This document shows positions 53,788-61,992 of a stretch of DNA of 64,000 nucleotides, piece after piece. Positions within the stretch are counted from its first letter, which is position 1. The number at the start of each line of letters is the position of its first letter. The DNA is from Marixanthomonas ophiurae. Lineage in GTDB: Bacteria > Bacteroidota > Bacteroidia > Flavobacteriales > Flavobacteriaceae. Made by a program: the position numbers and the translations under genes. The notes under the pieces were generated by a model. The model was not told the DNA's origin and ran no database searches. It saw nothing but the letters and a program-made list of their open reading frames with translations. Where the stretch lies: positions 806,001-870,000 of the forward strand of contig NZ_QVID01000001.1 in the NCBI RefSeq assembly GCF_003413745.1, in the 5' to 3' direction.

Positions 53788-53861
53788 GGTCCCATAGCTC
53801 AGCTGGTTAGAGCACCTGACTCATAATCAGGGGGTCCATGGTTCGAGCCCATGTGGGACCA
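53788..53861 (+). tRNA. tRNA-Met (anticodon CAT)
   Basis: Acceptor arms GGTCCCA and TGGGACC pair, the discriminator is A, the anticodon loop CTCATAA gives CAT and the T arm contains GGTTCGAGCCC. CAT is shared by elongator Met, initiator Met and lysidine-type tRNA-Ile; the acceptor begins with a normal G-C pair, so initiator is unlikely. Met elongator is the best call but tRNA-Ile2 cannot be excluded. CCA is not encoded. Confidence 0.85.
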
Positions 53862-54102
53862 CTTTTATTTGGTTTAAAGAGTTTAGTTCTTTTTTTTAAT
53901 TATAAAAGTTTTCAATTTCGTATTACTTTTTTATATTGATGATTTTATTTAAAAACAGCTTTAATTTACTTTTTCATAGAATTATAAATTATAATTTTTT
54001 ATTTGAAACAGTAATATAAAGCAGCAAAATGAGTTAATAATTATTGGATAACTTTAATTTTACTTTGAAATTAATAAAAAAATAGTACTTTAGACCCCAA
54101 CT

Positions 54103-54345
54103 ATGCGATCCCGAATCATTTTCATATTAACCATTGCACTAAGTTTTTACAATAGTGCGCTAAGCCTTGGGCAATCTCTTGCAGAGACATCCTCTGGACC
54201 ACCACCACCTAATGAAGGTGGGGGTACTATGAATGGCCCAGAATTTCCTATTGATGATAATATTTTTATCCTTGTAGGGTTAGGATTGGCTTTAGGCATC
54301 TACTTTTTTATAAAAAAATACCGCTCTAACGATATCCCTGCGTAA
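54103..54345 (+). CDS. PID-CTERM sorting-signal small protein
   Basis: This 80-residue protein has an N-terminal signal peptide, a proline/glycine-rich middle (SSGPPPPNEGGGT), then PIDDN followed by one transmembrane segment (IFILVGLGLALGIYFFIKK) and a basic tail. This is the PID-CTERM type of exosortase-like C-terminal signal of Bacteroidota. Such proteins are probably cleaved and sorted by an exosortase-family enzyme, none of which is in the window. The stop overlaps riboflavin synthase by 20 bp. Confidence 0.75.
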   Translation: MRSRIIFILTIALSFYNSALSLGQSLAETSSGPPPPNEGGGTMNGPEFPIDDNIFILVGLGLALGIYFFIKKYRSNDIPA

Positions 54346-54916
54346 TACGTCTTACGTATTTTCCCACTACGTCAAACTCTAGATTAACAACCGATTCCTT
54401 TTTCAGTTCTTTAAAGTTCGTGTTTTCATATGTATAAGGTATGATAGCAACGCTAAACTCATTTTTTTTAGAACCTACAACCGTTAAGCTCACCCCATTT
54501 ATAGTAATAGAACCTTTTTCAATGGTTACATTTCCTTTTTCCTCTTTATAGGTAAAGGTAAAAACCCAGCTTCCGTTTGCTTCGGCAACAGATTTGCAAA
54601 CGCCAATCTGGTCTACGTGGCCTTGCACAATATGTCCATCCAATCGGTCACCAAGTTTCATAGCACGTTCTAGATTTATAGAATCGCCCTTACTAAGATT
54701 TCCAAGATTGGTTTTTCGCAATGTTTCATCAATAGCAGTTACAATGTAGCTGTCGTTCTTTACTTCAACCACAGTAAGGCAAACGCCATTGTGAGCCACA
54801 CTTTGGTCAATTTTTAATTCCGAAGACACATCACTTTTTATTTCTATATGAAGGTTACTGCCTTGTTTGGTTAGCTTTTTTATTTTACCAACCCGCTCAA
54901 TAATTCCTGTAAACAT
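54326..54916 (-). CDS. ribE: Riboflavin synthase (alpha chain)
   Basis: This 196-residue enzyme makes riboflavin from two lumazine molecules. It shows the duplicated lumazine-binding fold: MFTGIIERVGKI, SVAHNGVCLTVV, GHIVQGHVDQIG and ITINGVSLTVV. The start is set at ATG 54916 (MFTGIIE); longer upstream frames run into pdxA and are not coding. The 3' end overlaps the PID-CTERM gene by 20 bp. A TATTTTTG box lies 25 nt upstream. Confidence 0.95.
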   Translation of the reverse strand: MFTGIIERVGKIKKLTKQGSNLHIEIKSDVSSELKIDQSVAHNGVCLTVVEVKNDSYIVTAIDETLRKTNLGNLSKGDSINLERAMKLGDRLDGHIVQGHVDQIGVCKSVAEANGSWVFTFTYKEEKGNVTIEKGSITINGVSLTVVGSKKNEFSVAIIPYTYENTNFKELKKESVVNLEFDVVGKYVRRITQGYR

Positions 54917-54928
54917 CCTTAAATTAGT

Positions 54929-54936
54929 TACATTTG
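54929..54936 (+). promoter_or_regulatory. -7 promoter box for pdxA
   Basis: TACATTTG fits TAnnTTTG. It lies 5 nt from the oppositely oriented ribE box, so the two divergent promoters overlap. Confidence 0.5.
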
Positions 54937-54941
54937 TATTG

Positions 54942-54949
54942 CAAAAATA
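54942..54949 (-). promoter_or_regulatory. -7 promoter box for ribE
   Basis: The minus strand reads TATTTTTG, fitting TAnnTTTG, 25 nt before ATG 54916. Confidence 0.45.
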
Positions 54950-54974
54950 GAAATTAAAAACCGCATTAACGGCT

Positions 54975-56039
54975 ATGGCGAAAAAGGAAAAAACAATTGT
55001 AGGGATTTCAATAGGCGACCTTAATGGAATAGGTAGCGAAATAGTGCTGAAAACATTTGAAGATTCCCGCATGTTAGAGTTTTGTACACCTGTAATTTTT
55101 GCTTCGACTAAACTACTATCCTTTTTCAAAAAACAATATAACCTTGATCTCAACTTTCACGGGATTGATTCGCTCGATAAAATAGCTCATAAAAAAATAA
55201 ATGTGCTCAACGTTTGGGAGGAACATGTAGATATTAATTTTGGGTCAGAAGATAAAAAAATAGGGGAGTATGCTATAAAATCGCTTAAATCTGCTGTTTC
55301 AGCATTAAAAGATAAAAAGATAGATGTTTTGGTAACGGCTCCAATCAACAAATCTAACATACAATCTGAAACTTTTACCTTCCCAGGTCATACAGATTAT
55401 CTTGCGCAAGAACTAAAAGGTGACAGTTTGATGTTATTAATTTCAGGTAGTTTGCGTGTAGGTTTGCTTACTGATCATGTTGCTGTAAAAGATGTGGTGA
55501 AAAACATTACTTCTGAAGTTATAGAAAAAAAAATTAATACTATTCACAACACTTTAATTCAGGATTTTGGCATAAGAGCGCCTAAAATAGCCGTATTAGG
55601 TATCAATCCCCATAACGGAGATAATGGTGTTATTGGTAATGAAGACGATACTGTTTTAAAGCCTAGTTTGGAAATCCTGCGGGAAAATAGCAAATTGGTC
55701 TACGGTCCTTACGCCGCCGACAGTTTTTTTGGTTCTGGTAATTATAAAAATTTTGATGCCATTATTGCATCCTATCATGATCAAGGTTTAATTCCATTTA
55801 AAACACTTGCTTTTGGAAAAGGCGTAAATTACACAGCAGGGCTCAATAGAGTTAGAACGTCTCCAGACCACGGCACGGCTTATGATGTAGCTGGAAAAAA
55901 TGAAGCAGATTATGAGTCGTTTAAAGAAGCTGTTTTCAGTGCTATTCAAATTTATAAAAAGCGAAAAGAGTACAAGAAAATTTCAAAAAATCCTTTAAAA
56001 ACTAGTCAAAAAAAATCCTTTTCAAAAAAGAAACGATAA
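54975..56039 (+). CDS. pdxA: 4-hydroxythreonine-4-phosphate dehydrogenase
   Basis: This 354-residue enzyme acts in pyridoxal phosphate synthesis, oxidising and decarboxylating 4-phosphohydroxythreonine with NAD. It starts GISIGDLNGIGSEI and contains PGHTDYLAQ, TDHVAVKDV, ASYHDQGLIPFK and SPDHGTAYD, the metal and substrate sites. A strongly basic tail of about 25 residues (KKISKNPLKTSQKKSFSKKKR) extends past the usual end. Confidence 0.95.
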   Translation: MAKKEKTIVGISIGDLNGIGSEIVLKTFEDSRMLEFCTPVIFASTKLLSFFKKQYNLDLNFHGIDSLDKIAHKKINVLNVWEEHVDINFGSEDKKIGEYAIKSLKSAVSALKDKKIDVLVTAPINKSNIQSETFTFPGHTDYLAQELKGDSLMLLISGSLRVGLLTDHVAVKDVVKNITSEVIEKKINTIHNTLIQDFGIRAPKIAVLGINPHNGDNGVIGNEDDTVLKPSLEILRENSKLVYGPYAADSFFGSGNYKNFDAIIASYHDQGLIPFKTLAFGKGVNYTAGLNRVRTSPDHGTAYDVAGKNEADYESFKEAVFSAIQIYKKRKEYKKISKNPLKTSQKKSFSKKKR

Positions 56040-56045
56040 ATTAAT

Positions 56046-56073
56046 TTGCTATTCAAATAATTTTTTATCTTTG
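56046..56073 (+). promoter_or_regulatory. Promoter of the DUF177-rpmF operon
   Basis: TTG (56046-56048) and TATCTTTG (56066-56073) have a 17-nt spacer. The leader to ATG 56118 is about 44 nt. Confidence 0.6.
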
Positions 56074-56117
56074 CACCCGCCTTACAAGTAAGGTGGGAAT
56101 GAGAAATTGGTGTGATT

Positions 56118-56654
56118 ATGAAGGAATTGAAAGAGTTTACGATCCCTTTTGTAGGGTTGAAAATAGGCGAACACTGGTTTAAATTTACGATTGAAAAACC
56201 GTTCTTTGAGCATTTTGAGTATAACGAATTTAACGATGCGACTATAAAACTAGACGTATTGTTGGTTAAAAAGGCAACATTGTTAGAGTTTACCTTGTTT
56301 TATACAGGAACTGTAAATGTAAATTGCGATGTTAGCAATGAGCCGTATGACCAGAAACTAGACGGAGAATATAAATTTGTTGTAAAGTTTGGCGAAGAAA
56401 CTAACGTAGAAGATGAAGATTTATTAATTCTACCTCACGGAAGTTACGAAGTTAACATACAGCAATTTGTATATGAATCTATTGTATTGGCAATGCCGAT
56501 AAAAAAGATACATCCAGGAGTAGAAGACGGTACGTTAAAAAGTGAGATACTCGATAAACTTGAAGAATTACAGCCTAATAATGATAAAAATCCAGACGAG
56601 AAAGAAATTGATCCTCGCTGGAACGAATTAAAAAAACTATTAACGGATAAATAA
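56118..56654 (+). CDS. YceD/DUF177 family protein
   Basis: This 178-residue acidic protein precedes rpmF, as DUF177 does in most bacteria. It contains DVLLVKKATLLEFTLFYTGTVNVNCDVSNEPY, corresponding to the DUF177 region with one cysteine. The role is tied to large-subunit or 23S rRNA maturation by family knowledge. ATG 56118 is used rather than a GTG two codons earlier. Confidence 0.88.
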   Translation: MKELKEFTIPFVGLKIGEHWFKFTIEKPFFEHFEYNEFNDATIKLDVLLVKKATLLEFTLFYTGTVNVNCDVSNEPYDQKLDGEYKFVVKFGEETNVEDEDLLILPHGSYEVNIQQFVYESIVLAMPIKKIHPGVEDGTLKSEILDKLEELQPNNDKNPDEKEIDPRWNELKKLLTDK

Positions 56655-56663
56655 TATAGAGCA

Positions 56664-56861
56664 ATGGCACATCCTAAAAGAAAAATCTCGAAAACAAGAA
56701 GAGATAAAAGAAGAACACATTATAAAGCTACTGCCCCTCAAATAGCTACAGATCCTACAACGGGAGAGGCTCACCTATATCACAGAGCACACTGGCACGA
56801 AGGTAAATTATACTACCGAGGACAGATTGTAATCGATGCTGTAGAAGAGGTTGAAGCATAG
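56664..56861 (+). CDS. rpmF: Ribosomal protein bL32
   Basis: This 65-residue protein starts [21 protein letters not shown], the L32 signature. The zinc cysteines present in some bL32 proteins are missing, a C-minus form. The C-terminal [20 protein letters not shown] is typical of Bacteroidota. It lies 9 bp after DUF177. Confidence 0.95.
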   Translation: MAHPKRKISKTRRDKRRTHYKATAPQIATDPTTGEAHLYHRAHWHEGKLYYRGQIVIDAVEEVEA

Positions 56862-56884
56862 AGCGTTCAAACTTAAAACAAGTA

Positions 56885-56911
56885 ACTCTCACATACCAGT
56901 GGGAGTTTTTT
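56885..56911 (+). terminator. Terminator after rpmF
   Basis: ACTCTCAC (56885-56892) pairs with GTGGGAGT (56899-56906), with one G-T wobble, around a 6-nt loop, followed by a T run. Transcription of fabH may start afresh beyond it. Confidence 0.75.
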
Positions 56912-57032
56912 GTTTTTGAACTTGTAAACGTTAAAAACACCCCATTTTACCCTCCATTTTGATGAATTTTTAGTAATTTTCACTTCCTTTAAAAGGTTCT
57001 GAAACCTTTTTTGGTGAATTTAATTCAAATCT

Positions 57033-58031
57033 ATGAACAAAATCACAGCAGCAGTTACCGCTGTCGGTGGCTATGTGCCGGACTACGTGCTTTCCAACGA
57101 GATTCTTGAAACCATGGTTGAAACCAATGATGAATGGATAACATCCCGTACTGGAATTAAAGAACGTAGAATTTTAAAAGATAAAGACAAAGGAACTTCT
57201 TTTCTTGCTATTAAAGCAGCTGAGGATCTCCTTAAAAAGAATAATACCGACCCTAAAGACATCGATATGGTGATTATGGCAACAGCCACACCCGATATGC
57301 CGGTAGCAGCAACAGGCGTTTACGTAGCCACCCAAATAGGTGCCGTAAACGCTTTTTCGTACGATTTAGTAGCTGCTTGTTCAAGCTTTTTATATGGAAT
57401 GTCAACTGCCGCTCGCTATATTGAGTCGGGACGCTATAAAAAAGTACTGTTGATAGGGGCAGATAAAATGTCTTCTATTATCGATTATGAAGATCGAACA
57501 ACTTGTATTATTTTTGGAGATGGAGCAGGCGCTATGCTTTTTGAACCCAATGAAGAGGGCTACGGACTTCAGGATGAAATTTTACGCAGTGATGGAATAG
57601 GGCGACAAAGTTTGAAAATAGATGCTGGTGGTTCCCTTTTACCAGCTTCTGCAGAAACAGTTGTAAATAAAAAGCACTATGTTTTTCAAGATGGAAAAAC
57701 GGTTTTTAAATTTGCAGTTTCAAATATGGCAGATGTAAGTGAAAAAATAATGAATCGTAATAACCTAACTGGTGAAGATGTAAATTGGTTAGTGCCGCAT
57801 CAAGCAAACAAGCGAATAATCGATGCCACTTCAAAACGGATGAATCTTCCTTCAGAAAAAGTGATGATGAACATCCATAAATATGGTAACACAACATCAG
57901 CAACTTTACCATTGTGTATTTACGATTACGAAAAACATTTAAAAAAAGGAGATAACTTAGTATTTGCTTCCTTTGGGGGAGGCTTTACTTGGGGTGCTAT
58001 TTACTTAAAATGGGCCTACGATGCAAAATAA
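57033..58031 (+). CDS. fabH: 3-oxoacyl-ACP synthase III
   Basis: This 332-residue KAS III condenses acetyl-CoA with malonyl-ACP to begin fatty-acid synthesis. The catalytic cysteine is in DLVAACSSFLYG, the histidine in VPHQANKRI and the asparagine in KYGNTTSAT, and GGGFTWGA ends it. It precedes accB and accC, forming an initiation cluster. Confidence 0.95.
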   Translation: MNKITAAVTAVGGYVPDYVLSNEILETMVETNDEWITSRTGIKERRILKDKDKGTSFLAIKAAEDLLKKNNTDPKDIDMVIMATATPDMPVAATGVYVATQIGAVNAFSYDLVAACSSFLYGMSTAARYIESGRYKKVLLIGADKMSSIIDYEDRTTCIIFGDGAGAMLFEPNEEGYGLQDEILRSDGIGRQSLKIDAGGSLLPASAETVVNKKHYVFQDGKTVFKFAVSNMADVSEKIMNRNNLTGEDVNWLVPHQANKRIIDATSKRMNLPSEKVMMNIHKYGNTTSATLPLCIYDYEKHLKKGDNLVFASFGGGFTWGAIYLKWAYDAK

Positions 58032-58056
58032 AAAACGAAAGATTAAACCAACTGAT

Positions 58057-58560
58057 ATGAAGTTAAAAGAAATTCAAAATTTAATCAAGTTTGTGGCAAA
58101 ATCCGGAGCCAGTGAAGTAAAACTTGAAATGGACGATGTTAAAATTACCATTAAAACCGGAACAGAGGATGGTAAAGACAAGACGACGTATATTCAGCAA
58201 GTGCCAGCGATGGCTGCACAGCCACAACAAGTAGCCCCTTCGGCTGCTCCACAACAAACGGAAGCTTCAGCCGCTCCAGCATCTGAAAGTAAAGAACCAG
58301 CTGGTGATGACGATTCAAAATACATTACTGTAAAATCTCCAATAATCGGAACTTTTTACCGCAAACCTTCTCCAGACAAACCTGTTTTTATAGAAGTAGG
58401 CGACACAATAAAAGAAGGAGATGTACTATGTGTTATTGAAGCGATGAAACTTTTCAACGAAATTGAAAGTGAAGTTTCAGGAAAAATAGTAAAAGTATTG
58501 GTAGATGATTCTTCTCCAGTTGAATTTGATCAACCACTTTTCTTAGTAGATCCTTCATAA
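58057..58560 (+). CDS. accB: Acetyl-CoA carboxylase biotin carboxyl carrier protein
   Basis: This 167-residue protein has the AccB N-terminal helix KLKEIQNLIKFVAKSGASEV, an Ala/Gln/Pro-rich linker, and the biotinyl domain with the biotin lysine in EAMKLF. I chose ATG 58057; an ATG at 58021 would overlap fabH by 11 bp and add 12 basic residues not seen in AccB. It carries the carboxyl group between AccC and the transferase. Confidence 0.9.
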   Translation: MKLKEIQNLIKFVAKSGASEVKLEMDDVKITIKTGTEDGKDKTTYIQQVPAMAAQPQQVAPSAAPQQTEASAAPASESKEPAGDDDSKYITVKSPIIGTFYRKPSPDKPVFIEVGDTIKEGDVLCVIEAMKLFNEIESEVSGKIVKVLVDDSSPVEFDQPLFLVDPS

Positions 58561-58636
58561 ATAACCTCTAAAATTTCGAATCGAAGTCTGAATTTTTTAG
58601 AATTTAGGATTTGGAATTTGTTAATTTCAGAAAGTT

Positions 58637-59992
58637 ATGTTTAAAAAGATATTGATTGCCAATAGGGGAGAGATAGCACTTCGTATTATCCGAACCTGCC
58701 GCGAAATGGGTATTAAAACCGTTGCGGTTTACAGTAAAGCAGATGAAGAAAGTTTGCACGTTCGTTTTGCAGACGAAGCTGTGTGTATAGGCCCTGCGCC
58801 AAGTAATGAAAGTTATTTAAAAATTTCTAATATCATTGCTGCAGCTGAAATTACTAATGCAGATGCCATTCATCCTGGATACGGATTTTTATCAGAAAAC
58901 TCCAAGTTTTCTAAAATTTGTGAAGAGCACGGTTTTAAGTTTATTGGTGCTTCTCCTGATATGATTGACCGTATGGGGAACAAAGCAAGAGCCAAAGCTA
59001 CTATGCGCGAAGCAGGTGTACCTTGTGTTCCAGGAAGTGAAGGTGTAATTCCAGATTTTAAAGCGTGTAAAAAAATTGCCAAAGAAACCGGTTATCCAGT
59101 CATGCTTAAAGCAAGTGCTGGGGGTGGTGGGAAAGGAATGCGTGCCGTTTGGAAAGAAGAAGACCTTCAAGATGCTTGGGAGTCTGCGCGTCAAGAAAGT
59201 AAAGCTGCTTTTGGTAATGACGATATGTATATGGAAAAGCTAATTGAAGAGCCACGCCATATCGAAATACAGATTGTAGGTGATAGTAATGGTAAAGCGT
59301 GTCATTTAAGTGAACGTGATTGCTCCATACAACGTCGTCATCAAAAATTGACCGAAGAAACTCCAAGCCCGTTTATGACTAAAAAGTTGCGGGACGACAT
59401 GGGGAAAGCTGCGGTAAAAGCTGCTGAATTTATTAAATACGAAGGAGCTGGTACTGTAGAGTTTCTAGTGGATAAACACCGTAAGTTCTACTTTATGGAA
59501 ATGAACACCCGTATTCAAGTAGAGCACCCGATTACCGAACAAGTTGTGGATTACGATTTGATTCGTGAGCAGATTTTGGTAGCCGCAGGTGTTTCTATTT
59601 CAGGAAAAAACTATTTACCAAAATTACACGCCATTGAATGTAGAATTAACGCAGAAGACCCATACAACAATTTTAGACCTTCTCCAGGAAGAATAGAAGT
59701 ATTGCACGCTCCAGGAGGTCATGGAGTAAGGCTTGATACACATGTGTATGCAGGGTATATTATTCCGCCAAATTACGATTCTATGATAGCCAAGCTAATA
59801 ACCACAGCCCAAACAAGGGAAGAGGCTATTAGTAAAATGAAACGTGCCTTAGATGAGTTTGTTATCGAAGGTGTAAAGACTACAATACCATTCCATAGAC
59901 AGTTAATGGACGATCCGGCTTATGTAAGCGGAAACTACACCACGGCTTTTATGGATACTTTTGTAATGAACGAACCCGAAGAGGAGAAGTAA
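58637..59992 (+). CDS. accC: Acetyl-CoA carboxylase biotin carboxylase subunit
   Basis: This 451-residue ATP-grasp enzyme carboxylates biotin on AccB. It has the N-terminal [15 protein letters not shown], the glycine loop [27 protein letters not shown] and [15 protein letters not shown] with the bicarbonate and ATP sites. Length matches E. coli AccC. The 76-bp gap to accB is AT-rich. Confidence 0.96.
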   Translation: MFKKILIANRGEIALRIIRTCREMGIKTVAVYSKADEESLHVRFADEAVCIGPAPSNESYLKISNIIAAAEITNADAIHPGYGFLSENSKFSKICEEHGFKFIGASPDMIDRMGNKARAKATMREAGVPCVPGSEGVIPDFKACKKIAKETGYPVMLKASAGGGGKGMRAVWKEEDLQDAWESARQESKAAFGNDDMYMEKLIEEPRHIEIQIVGDSNGKACHLSERDCSIQRRHQKLTEETPSPFMTKKLRDDMGKAAVKAAEFIKYEGAGTVEFLVDKHRKFYFMEMNTRIQVEHPITEQVVDYDLIREQILVAAGVSISGKNYLPKLHAIECRINAEDPYNNFRPSPGRIEVLHAPGGHGVRLDTHVYAGYIIPPNYDSMIAKLITTAQTREEAISKMKRALDEFVIEGVKTTIPFHRQLMDDPAYVSGNYTTAFMDTFVMNEPEEEK

Positions 59993-60011
59993 AAATTTTT
60001 ACAGTAAGTTG

Positions 60012-60064
60012 AAAGCATCAAGTTCCAGAAAGATCTAATTTCTTTGGAGTTTGATGCTTTTTTT
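60012..60064 (+). terminator. Terminator after accC
   Basis: AAAGCATCAA (60012-60021) pairs with TTGATGCTTT (60051-60060), with an inner AGAAA/TTTCT stem in the loop, then a T run. Confidence 0.75.
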
Positions 60065-60100
60065 ATTGAAATTTACTATTAAATGAATATAAGTAAGGTT

Positions 60101-60161
60101 GCTGAGTGTTTCGAGGAACGAGAAATGCGATGCACTGAGTTTACCGAAGTGTATCGAAGTG
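60101..60161. repeat. Degenerate member of the CTCAG...CGAAG repeat family
   Basis: The stretch has CTGAGTG near 60102, ACTGAG at 60134-60139, CCGAAGT at 60144-60150 and ATCGAAGTG at 60153-60161. These echo the arms at 10415-10479. It lies in the 195-bp gap before the oxidoreductase gene. Confidence 0.45.
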
Positions 60162-60187
60162 ACCGATAACGTCTAATTACTGCATAC

Positions 60188-61309
60188 ATGAATCTCTCCT
60201 ATTGGGAACATAAATCCTGGTTACAAAACATCGACTTCGCTGTCATTGGCAGTGGATTGGTCGGTCTCAACTGTGCCTTGGCTCTTAAAAAGAAGCATCC
60301 AACGGCCAACATTACGGTATTCGAAAAAGGAATGTTGCCCAGTGGCGCCAGCACTAAAAACGCCGGTTTTGCTTGTTTTGGAAGCCTTTCGGAAATAGTA
60401 GACGATCTTTCAACACATTCTGAAGCAGAAGTTACCAACCTTGTAAAAGAACGCGTAGAAGGCTTGCAATTGCTTCGGAAGAATATTGGTGATGGACAAC
60501 TTCAATTTAAAGAATATGGCGGATATGAATTGTTTACGGAAGAAGACGGCGAACTCTTTCAAGCGTGTCAATCCCAATTACAAAGTATCAATGAATTATT
60601 GAAGCCAATTTTTAATGACGACGTGTTTTCAATTACTGAGAATACTTTTCAATTTAAAAAAATTCAGCAGCAGCTTATCTTTAACAAGTTTGAAGGGCAA
60701 GTAGATACCGGAAGGATGATGCATGCGTTGCTTCAGAAAGTATACAAAGAAGGAATTACTGTTCTAAATTGTGCCGAAGTTACTACTCTGTCACAAGAAA
60801 ATAACTCAGCTTCCTTTCAGCTTAACAATGAAATTGAAGTTTCAGCAAAAAAAGTGTGCATTGCAACTAACGGCTTTGCCAAACAATTGTTAAGTGAAGA
60901 AGTACAGCCCGCACGTGCTCAAGTTTTAATTACAAAGCCCATTGATAACCTACATATTAGAGGCACTTTTCATCTAGATAAAGGCTATTATTATTTCAGA
61001 AATATTGATAATCGAATTCTTTTTGGTGGCGGAAGAAACCTTGATTTTAAAGGGGAAGAAACCACTGAAATGATTACTACAGAAAAAATTCAAAGTAAAT
61101 TGGAAGTACTACTACAAACCACTATTTTACCTAAAACTTCATTTGAAATTGATAGGCGATGGAGCGGTATTATGGGCGTAGGAACACAAAAAAAACCCAT
61201 TGTAAAACAGCTTTCAGAAAGGATATTTTGCGGGGTTCGTCTTGGCGGAATGGGAGTGGCCATTGGGAGTGCTATTGGTACTAATTTAGCTAAACTAGCA
61301 AGTGAATGA
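60188..61309 (+). CDS. FAD-dependent oxidoreductase (DAO family)
   Basis: This 373-residue protein has the Rossmann motif VIGSGLVGLNCALAL near residues 19-33 and the DAO layout, with a late RIFCGVRLGGMGVAIGSAIG. It resembles glycine or D-amino acid oxidases and dehydrogenases; the substrate is unknown. It overlaps mtgA by 4 bp (ATGA), so it is the first gene of a three-gene operon. Confidence 0.87.
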   Translation: MNLSYWEHKSWLQNIDFAVIGSGLVGLNCALALKKKHPTANITVFEKGMLPSGASTKNAGFACFGSLSEIVDDLSTHSEAEVTNLVKERVEGLQLLRKNIGDGQLQFKEYGGYELFTEEDGELFQACQSQLQSINELLKPIFNDDVFSITENTFQFKKIQQQLIFNKFEGQVDTGRMMHALLQKVYKEGITVLNCAEVTTLSQENNSASFQLNNEIEVSAKKVCIATNGFAKQLLSEEVQPARAQVLITKPIDNLHIRGTFHLDKGYYYFRNIDNRILFGGGRNLDFKGEETTEMITTEKIQSKLEVLLQTTILPKTSFEIDRRWSGIMGVGTQKKPIVKQLSERIFCGVRLGGMGVAIGSAIGTNLAKLASE

Positions 61310-61992
61310 AACGACTATTAAAATTTATTTTTAAAACACTGGTATGGTTTATCGTTATCACTGTCCTGTGGGTGGTTGCGTATAAATTTGTACCCATTCC
61401 GTATACGCCGTTAATGGCAATTCGTTCGTATAACGGAGATGAAAATTATGAAATGAAGCATCAATGGGAATCTATTGATGCTATTTCTTCTTATTTACAA
61501 TTGGCTGTTATTTGTTCGGAAGATCAAAATTTTATAAACCATAACGGGTTTGATTATGATGCCATTGAAAAAGCGTACGAAAAGAATAAAACAGGAAAGA
61601 AGTTGCGCGGAGCAAGTACTATTTCGCAACAAACGGCAAAAAACGTTTTCTTGTGGCCAGAACGAAGTTGGTTTAGGAAAGGAATGGAAGTGTATTTCAC
61701 CTTTTTAATCGAAACGATGTGGAGCAAAGAGCGCATCATAGAAGTGTACTTAAACAGTATCGAAATGGGTGACGGTGTGTTTGGTGCGGAGGCTGCTGCA
61801 CAGTATTGGTTTAATAAAAATGCTAAAAATTTATCACAATACGAAGCCGCCGCAATCGCTGCTATCTTGCCAAACCCAAGAAATTATAGGGCTTCTCCAG
61901 CTTCATCTTATATTGAAAAAAGAAAGGCGTGGATTGTAAAACAAATGCGCTATTATGGTACTTTTACGTTACAAGAAACTAGTGATAAATGA
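61306..61992 (+). CDS. mtgA: Monofunctional biosynthetic peptidoglycan transglycosylase
   Basis: This 228-residue GT51 enzyme has an N-terminal membrane helix and the glycosyltransferase motifs EDQNFINHNGFD (catalytic Glu), RGASTISQQTAKNVFLW and RIIEVYLNSIEMG. It polymerises lipid II into glycan strands. There is no transpeptidase domain, in line with MtgA. It overlaps both neighbours by 4 bp. Confidence 0.94.
   Translation: MKRLLKFIFKTLVWFIVITVLWVVAYKFVPIPYTPLMAIRSYNGDENYEMKHQWESIDAISSYLQLAVICSEDQNFINHNGFDYDAIEKAYEKNKTGKKLRGASTISQQTAKNVFLWPERSWFRKGMEVYFTFLIETMWSKERIIEVYLNSIEMGDGVFGAEAAAQYWFNKNAKNLSQYEAAAIAAILPNPRNYRASPASSYIEKRKAWIVKQMRYYGTFTLQETSDK

Noticed and set aside
54917-55153. N-terminal extension of riboflavin synthase
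   Set aside because: It would overlap pdxA on the other strand and lacks family similarity; MFTGIIE at 54916 is the normal start.
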